Made by a program: the position numbers and the translations under genes. The notes beneath the pieces were generated by a model. The model was given only the letters and a program-made list of their open reading frames with translations. It searched no databases and had not been told where the DNA came from. 64,000 nucleotides of DNA, taken from assembly GCF_002831565.1 (NCBI RefSeq), contig NZ_CP025096.1, forward strand, positions 6,811,014 through 6,875,013, in the 5' to 3' direction. This stretch comes from Spirosoma pollinicola (lineage in GTDB: Bacteria; Bacteroidota; Bacteroidia; Cytophagales; Spirosomataceae). How positions within the stretch are numbered: the first letter of the stretch is position 1; each line of letters starts with the position of its first letter. Positions 59,042 through 64,000 of this stretch are shown here, one piece after another.

Positions 59042-61355
59042 GGCTGGTTTCAGTTTTTAAACGTGACGTATTCTGTCTTATCGATGTATGATGGGTCAGT
59101 TGGCCAAACGAGATGCACTCATCGTTGGGTGAAAGCTGACAATGGAAATAGAGTTGATAGGTTGGTTCCAGTTCGTGCCTGAGCCAGTCTACGAGCAGCG
59201 CGTTCTGAAAAACGCCCCCACTAAAGGCCAATTGCCGAATACCCGTTTGCCGGGCAACAGCACCCACGGCCTGCACCAGTGTATAATGAAAGTTGGCGGC
59301 AATCTGGCTAGTGGACTTGCCGGCCTGAATATCGTGGACTATACCCGCAACGATGGCTCGCGTTGGCACTTGAGTCGTCGGTAGCGTGTCAGGCAAGTAG
59401 CTTTGGGACGTTTCGTAACCGTTCGTTCGAACGTATTGAGCGGCAGTATTTTCCAGTAATAACGCGGCCTCGCCTTCATAACTAACCCGATCAGCCAGAC
59501 CCAAAAGAGCTGCGGCAGCATCGAAAAGCCGCCCAACACTGCTGGTTTTCACTTTATTCTCCACACATAGTTTACGATACAGACTCCACTCTTTATCCGT
59601 GAACTTCGAGCGAAGAATTGTGTAGGCTTCGGGCAGTTCAGCAGTCAGCGACAGAGCCGAAATCCGGGGTTCGCGCGGCATTTTATCCCCTAACAGCGCG
59701 TCGAAATAATCGAAGTGCCCTACCCGATCGAAGAGGCCGTTCTGGTAGGAAATAAACTCCCCACCCCAAATTTGCCTGTCTGTTCCGTAGCCCGTTCCAT
59801 CCCAGATAACACCCAGAACAGGCTCATCTTGATTTGTTAACTCGTTTTCGGCCAACACAGCGGCCAGGTGTGCCTCGTGATGCTGAATCGCTATGAGTGG
59901 AACACCCCAGATTACCGCTAACTCACGGGCCAGTTGCGTTGAAAAATAGCCTTCATGTTGATCGGCCAAAATAACCTCAGGTGCTGCCGCAAAAAGCCGC
60001 AAAAAATGGCCGAGTGTGGCCCGAAATCTGGTTTGTGTGTCATAACTTTCCAGATCGCCGAGGTATTGACTGACGTATGTATTGCTACGTAACTGCCAGG
60101 CGAACGTGCTTTTGATCGACGCACCAAGGGCGAGGATATTGGTATTCGGGTTCACGAAACCAGGCCGTAGAAAGGTCGGAGCCAGACCCCGCGAACGACG
60201 CAACACAATAGGCTGACGATGGGTTGGCGACAGGCGCATGACCGAATCATCCTGTGGCACAACAATATCCCGATTATGTGTCAGAATAAAGTCCGCAACG
60301 GCGGGCAGTTGCTCCAGCGCCTGCTGATTTGTGTAACAAATTGGCGATCCGCTTACATTGCCGCTTGTTGCTACCAACGGCAAATCGAACATTCCGGCAA
60401 TTAGGGCCAGTAATGGTGCGTAGGGTAACATGACACCCAACTGGCTAAGTCCCGGCGACAGTGAGTCAATGGCCAGCCGGGATGCAGTTTCGGGACGTCT
60501 ATCGAGTAATACAATAGGCGATTCCGGACTCATCAGCAAAGCCAGTTCGTCGTCGCCAGCGCAGCAATCCCGTTGTACTTGGTTTACGCTCGGGTACAGA
60601 ACAGCCAGCGGTTTGGTGGGGCGATGTTTACGTTCGCGGAGTTGCCTGATGGCCTCTGCATTCGTCGCATCGCAAACTAACATATAGCCACCAACGCCTT
60701 TCACCGCCACCGTTTGACCCGCGTCGAGCGCGTCAATTATATAGCCAATCAGTTCAGCCTGCGAACCAGTCACACACTGTCCCGAAGCCAGAAATAGACT
60801 CAATTCGACAGGGCAGTTGGGGCAGGAGTTTGTTTGGGCGTAGAATCGCCGATTTGTTGGGTCATTGTATTCCCGCTCGCAATCAACACACATGGCAAAT
60901 GGAGCCATTGTCGTCATTGGCCGGTCGTAGGGCACTTTTTGTAAAATAGAATAGCGCGGCCCGCAATGCGTACAAGTTGTGAAGGCATAGCCAAATCGCC
61001 GGTTGGTCGGGTCAGTTACCTCTTCCCGACAGGCATCACACATAGCAAGATCTGGGGTGAGTTGCAGCGAGACCAGACCCATAACCTGGCTATCAACAAT
61101 CGAAAAATCAGTAACATTGATCGGTTCTACTTCACTTAATTCTACTGCCTGAATCCGGGCTATTGTCGGCGCTTCGGCCTGAACGCGACTTGCAAATATC
61201 TGCGCCGTAGTAGAGTCGGTATCGATATAAATATGCACCCCATCGGCTCCGTTGCTCACGGTTCCTTTCAGTTTCATCGACTGCGCCAATTGCCAGACGA
61301 AAGGCCGAAAGCCCACGCCCTGAACCTGGCCGGTAAGATGAAGATGATATGTCAT
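59019..61355 (-). CDS. hypF: Carbamoyltransferase HypF
   Basis: A 778-residue enzyme that makes carbamoyl-adenylate from carbamoyl phosphate and passes the group to HypE. The order is an acylphosphatase domain (1-90, GQVQGVGFRPFVW, R17 and N35), two zinc fingers (C106, C109, C128, C131 and C156, C159, C178, C181), a YrdC-like domain (about 200-380) and a Kae1-like carbamoyltransferase domain (about 400-770, IQHHEAHLAAV, GVIWDGTGYGTDRQIWGGEF). It is preceded by hypB across a 30 bp gap that is part of a GAGTGAA hairpin, and overlaps hypC by 23 bp. Confidence 0.97.
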   Translation of the reverse strand: MTYHLHLTGQVQGVGFRPFVWQLAQSMKLKGTVSNGADGVHIYIDTDSTTAQIFASRVQAEAPTIARIQAVELSEVEPINVTDFSIVDSQVMGLVSLQLTPDLAMCDACREEVTDPTNRRFGYAFTTCTHCGPRYSILQKVPYDRPMTTMAPFAMCVDCEREYNDPTNRRFYAQTNSCPNCPVELSLFLASGQCVTGSQAELIGYIIDALDAGQTVAVKGVGGYMLVCDATNAEAIRQLRERKHRPTKPLAVLYPSVNQVQRDCCAGDDELALLMSPESPIVLLDRRPETASRLAIDSLSPGLSQLGVMLPYAPLLALIAGMFDLPLVATSGNVSGSPICYTNQQALEQLPAVADFILTHNRDIVVPQDDSVMRLSPTHRQPIVLRRSRGLAPTFLRPGFVNPNTNILALGASIKSTFAWQLRSNTYVSQYLGDLESYDTQTRFRATLGHFLRLFAAAPEVILADQHEGYFSTQLARELAVIWGVPLIAIQHHEAHLAAVLAENELTNQDEPVLGVIWDGTGYGTDRQIWGGEFISYQNGLFDRVGHFDYFDALLGDKMPREPRISALSLTAELPEAYTILRSKFTDKEWSLYRKLCVENKVKTSSVGRLFDAAAALLGLADRVSYEGEAALLLENTAAQYVRTNGYETSQSYLPDTLPTTQVPTRAIVAGIVHDIQAGKSTSQIAANFHYTLVQAVGAVARQTGIRQLAFSGGVFQNALLVDWLRHELEPTYQLYFHCQLSPNDECISFGQLTHHTSIRQNTSRLKTETSHVLSHSR

Positions 61356-61357
61356 GA

Positions 61358-61405
61358 GTGAATGAGTGAATGAGTGAAAGCTGCTTACGCCGGTATCACT
61401 CTTTC
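61358..61405. repeat. GAGTGAA-family imperfect hairpin between hypB and hypF
   Basis: GAGTGAATGAGTGAAAG words (about 61356-61380) face TATCACTCTTTCACTCTTTG (61394-61413) as an imperfect inverted repeat. The right side lies inside hypB and encodes its last residues, and the left side starts right before the hypF ATG. Confidence 0.65.
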
Positions 61406-62098
61406 ACTCTTTGCTTCTACTTTGGCCAGTAGCCAGTTACACCATTCATCCAGGCCCTCGCCGGTGGTGCTGGAAATGGTCAGTACCTCAATATCGGGAT
61501 TTACATCGCGGGCGTCCTGAATTACGTTCTCAACCTTGAACGGTACATAGGGAAGCAAATCCGCCTTTGAGACGACCATTAACTCGCTGGTCAGGAACAT
61601 GCGCGGGTATTTTTTTGGTTTATCGTCGCCTTCGGTTGTCGCCAGCAACGTTACGCGCAGGTCTTCGCCGAGGTCAAAAGCCGCCGGACAAACCAGATTG
61701 CCTACGTTTTCGATAAACAGCACGTCCACGCCCGTCAGATCGATATGGTCGAGCGCCTGATAGATCATCTGCGCTTCAATATGGCACATGCCCCCCGTCA
61801 CGATTTGCAGAGCGTTGATTCCCACATCCCGCATCCTGATGGCGTCGCGTTCGGTTTTGGGGTCGCCCACCAGCACAGCCATGTTTAGCCGACCGGCCAG
61901 CCGCTTTCCTGTTTCCTGCATGAGGGTGGTTTTGCCGCTGCCCGGCGATGAGCAGACGTTAATCACCAACACATCGGGCAAACGATCCCGGATGGCTTTC
62001 GCCACAAAATCATTGACCTTCAGCAGATTCAGCGTTGTATTTTCGCACTGCACGGCTCCTACAGAAGCCTGATTTGATTTGGGTCTGGCAGTTGTCAT
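61385..62098 (-). CDS. hypB: Hydrogenase nickel-incorporation GTPase HypB
   Basis: A 237-residue SIMIBI-class GTPase that delivers nickel with HypA. P-loop GSGKTT is at 53-58, GDP at 78-80, the metal site C105-H106 in GGMCHIEA with C137 in NLVCPA, and SKAD at 177-180 for guanine recognition. It lacks the N-terminal His-rich or CxxCGC nickel stores seen in some HypB proteins; the His-rich loop of the permease at 54761 may serve instead. The final residues (AKSERVIPA) are encoded by a hairpin arm. Confidence 0.96.
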   Translation of the reverse strand: MTTARPKSNQASVGAVQCENTTLNLLKVNDFVAKAIRDRLPDVLVINVCSSPGSGKTTLMQETGKRLAGRLNMAVLVGDPKTERDAIRMRDVGINALQIVTGGMCHIEAQMIYQALDHIDLTGVDVLFIENVGNLVCPAAFDLGEDLRVTLLATTEGDDKPKKYPRMFLTSELMVVSKADLLPYVPFKVENVIQDARDVNPDIEVLTISSTTGEGLDEWCNWLLAKVEAKSERVIPA

Positions 62099-62111
62099 TG
62101 GTTAATCGTTA

Positions 62112-62453
62112 TTAGTCTTCAAACTCCACTTTGCTTATCAGCAGCTCTTCTCCCTGCACGACGTTTCGGCTGGGTTTTCCACACGAGCACACAAACCTAT
62201 ACTGCTGCACTTCGGTCGTTTTATCGCAGTCGTCGCAATGAATCAGAATTGGCAGCACTTCTACATGCAGGCTCGTTTGCTGATACTTCGGCTCATCATC
62301 CAATACAGCCGCAAACGCATTTTGCATCAGTATTGGCTGCACATTTGAGAGTAGCCCGGCTTTCAGGTAAATACCCCGAATCCGATTCATATCGGTGGGA
62401 AACTCCTCCTCCAGCGTTCGGAAAATATTACGGACCAATGAAATCTCATGCAT
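62112..62453 (-). CDS. hypA: Hydrogenase maturation nickel metallochaperone HypA
   Basis: A 113-residue metallochaperone starting MHEISLV, where H2 and E3 bind nickel. The zinc site has C73-x2-C76 (HCDDC), but the second pair is C89-x-C91 (VCSCG) instead of the usual C-x2-C. This spacing is clear in the DNA and not an obvious frameshift. It is 13 bp before hypB and 6 bp after the TPR gene, within the same operon. Confidence 0.93.
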   Translation of the reverse strand: MHEISLVRNIFRTLEEEFPTDMNRIRGIYLKAGLLSNVQPILMQNAFAAVLDDEPKYQQTSLHVEVLPILIHCDDCDKTTEVQQYRFVCSCGKPSRNVVQGEELLISKVEFED

Positions 62454-62458
62454 GGTCG

Positions 62459-63988
62459 TTATTCGTTACTAAGGACCAATTCACCCAGTCGTTCCAGATG
62501 CAGATCGGCATCCCGAATAAGGGCTTCGTCGGCTACCAACGACCGGACTTCATTCGCTTTATTAACCATATCGTTGAAGAGTGCCCGCTGGTTTTGCGGG
62601 TCGTCTTCGCCGACGTACCAGCCCGCTTCGAGGTAGTTCAGGATGGTTAATGCCCGTTCATACGGATAGGCTTCGGCGGTGCGAACCCGCAAAGCATCCC
62701 GGTAATAGCCAATGGCCTTGGCATAGTTGTCGGACTTCCGGGCCAATGGATATTTCGTCAGCGCATTGGCATAGTGGTTGCAAACCGTGGCATACTCATA
62801 AGGAAACTCCTCACGGGTGAAATACGCCAATGCCTGTTGAAACGAACTGGATGACACGGCTGCCCAAATGCTTTTCTTCTTGACTTCGTCGGGGATTTCG
62901 GCAAAAATAACCCCGAGGTGGTGCTGAATTTCGGCAAAAATACCGGGGGCACTTTCCTGCGTAAATACCTTGAGGGCTTGCTGGTAAGCTTCCATAGCCG
63001 GGCGGTAAAACTGCGGGTTTCCGTTTTGCGCCCAGGTGTAGAGTAGTACACCCTTTCGGTACTGCGCGTTGGCCAGTAGTTCGGGCATATCTTCACTATC
63101 GAAAATGGTAACCGCACGACTGATATAGCCAAGGGCTTCAGAAAAACTATTGGCAAACGTGGCCACCTGTGCAGCATCGACCAGCAACAAACCTACCTGA
63201 ATAGAGCGCTGCTGGGCTTCATAATATTGCAGTACCTGCCAAAGCGCGGTTTTCGTCTTTTCCAGCAATCCGGTATCGTAAGGAACGACTAACTGTTGAA
63301 GCCAAACGGCATATTGAACAGCCAGCAATTCGTGTTTGGCCGTGTCGCTTAGTTCAGAAACGCTTGCTTGTTCCAGTACATGGTTAGCCTCAGTTAGTTG
63401 CCCCGTATCGAGCAGCAGGGTAGCGAATTGTTTGGCGGTATAAGCCTGATAATCAACATTAGGCGCAAGTTCTACTGCCGATTTATAGGCTTTCACCACA
63501 GCTTCGGCCACATCGTCGTTTGCACTGCTTTCGAGGTTACCATAGTGCAACGCGACAGCCCGGTTGTGCCAGCGACGATAGGTTTCAAACGTACCTACCC
63601 CGTTGACGGGCCGCACGGGTGCAACCAGCGATACGCCCGACTGCAAGCGGTTTGTAAGGTCGATGGTGTCGGCAAGCAAGCGATCGCGCCCGGCATCTCT
63701 ATACCGGGCGTAGGCATAGGCTTTCTCCCAGTTGTCTAATCGCATAAATACAAACGACAGCAGATTATCGGGCGAGAAAGCCAGTGGATGCGGGAGTAAA
63801 ATAGGGGGTAATGTTTCACTCCAATCGAGCGGCAATTGAATAGTGCCCTCGGTAACAAGTATCGTACCTGAGTCTGACCGGGTATCGGTTAGCGGGCTAA
63901 TCTCTACCAGTTCGTCAAGCCGAAATTCGGAATGAATGGCCTGTGTAACAGAAGCTATATCGTCGGTTTGTATAGTCAGGTAATACAT
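62459..63988 (-). CDS. TPR-like protein heading the visible hyp operon
   Basis: A 509-residue soluble protein. After an N-terminal beta-rich part (about 1-75) it is almost entirely helical, with TPR-style repeats (DNWEKAYAYARYRDAGRDRL, EALGYISRAVTIFDSEDMPE, YRPAMEAYQQALKVFTQESA, NYAKAIGYYRDALRVRTAEA) spaced through residues 80-480. It lies 6 bp before hypA. I do not know an established function; a role in hydrogenase assembly is suggested only by linkage. The last 12 bp of the window upstream of it contain a TTA (TAA on the minus strand), which could be the stop of another operon gene. Confidence 0.8.
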   Translation of the reverse strand: MYYLTIQTDDIASVTQAIHSEFRLDELVEISPLTDTRSDSGTILVTEGTIQLPLDWSETLPPILLPHPLAFSPDNLLSFVFMRLDNWEKAYAYARYRDAGRDRLLADTIDLTNRLQSGVSLVAPVRPVNGVGTFETYRRWHNRAVALHYGNLESSANDDVAEAVVKAYKSAVELAPNVDYQAYTAKQFATLLLDTGQLTEANHVLEQASVSELSDTAKHELLAVQYAVWLQQLVVPYDTGLLEKTKTALWQVLQYYEAQQRSIQVGLLLVDAAQVATFANSFSEALGYISRAVTIFDSEDMPELLANAQYRKGVLLYTWAQNGNPQFYRPAMEAYQQALKVFTQESAPGIFAEIQHHLGVIFAEIPDEVKKKSIWAAVSSSSFQQALAYFTREEFPYEYATVCNHYANALTKYPLARKSDNYAKAIGYYRDALRVRTAEAYPYERALTILNYLEAGWYVGEDDPQNQRALFNDMVNKANEVRSLVADEALIRDADLHLERLGELVLSNE

Positions 63989-64000
63989 AACGTGGGGTTA

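Overview
This 64 kb window is chromosomal DNA from a member of the Bacteroidota, most likely a Cytophagales bacterium of the Spirosoma type. The evidence is three SusC/SusD pairs, a metalloprotease with a type IX secretion (T9SS) C-terminal domain, DUF11, DUF4468, PorT-like and SPW families, a TTTG-N20-TAnnTTTG type promoter, few Shine-Dalgarno sites and moderate G+C. I see no tRNA, rRNA, CRISPR array, insertion sequence or integrase.

Layout. 1-3.2 kb: two divergent CheB-domain proteins (the left one cut by the window edge) and a secreted M20 amidohydrolase. 3.4-6.8 kb: aspS and a convergent sulfatase. 7-10 kb: a large secreted SGNH-esterase/DUF11 protein. 10.1-12.7 kb: galU behind a homologue of plant glucuronokinase, which together would make UDP-sugars, plus an acidic disordered protein. 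12.9-15.6 kb: an XRE repressor divergent from an unknown protein and a RecE-like PD-(D/E)XK nuclease, with a matched pair of TTACA-N8-TGTAA palindromes as probable operators. 15.7-25 kb: pentapeptide-repeat, AsmA-like and small secreted proteins, an ECF sigma factor with a putative anti-sigma factor, a PorT-like barrel, a NagZ/beta-lactamase fusion, DinB and a membrane protein. 25-31.5 kb: map, an adh/SPW/SDR operon, DUF4468, nth and an OmpA-like protein. 31.7-50.1 kb: three SusC/SusD systems, all on the minus strand; the middle one continues into two lipoproteins and an M43 protease, so it looks like a protein or peptide utilisation locus. 50.8-53.9 kb: patatin, MBL hydrolase, an unknown protein and HemJ. 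54-64 kb: a long minus-strand operon for [NiFe]-hydrogenase maturation (TPR protein, hypA, hypB, hypF, hypC, hypD, hypE, NHL protein, HX4DH nickel permease, small ORF, bifunctional nuclease). The hydrogenase structural genes are not in view and may lie beyond 64000.

The most unusual feature is a set of about a dozen very long hairpins (arms of about 26-54 nt, several perfect) in the gaps between genes. They fall into word families (GAGTGAA, CACAGAG, GGTGGAGT, GGTTATTGG and some singletons). Each arm matches its own partner much better than it matches sibling elements, and they lack the U-tract of the ordinary short terminators also present here. Some supply the last codons of neighbouring genes (hypB, hypD, the XRE repressor). 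Products are assigned from recognisable motifs only; no database search was run.
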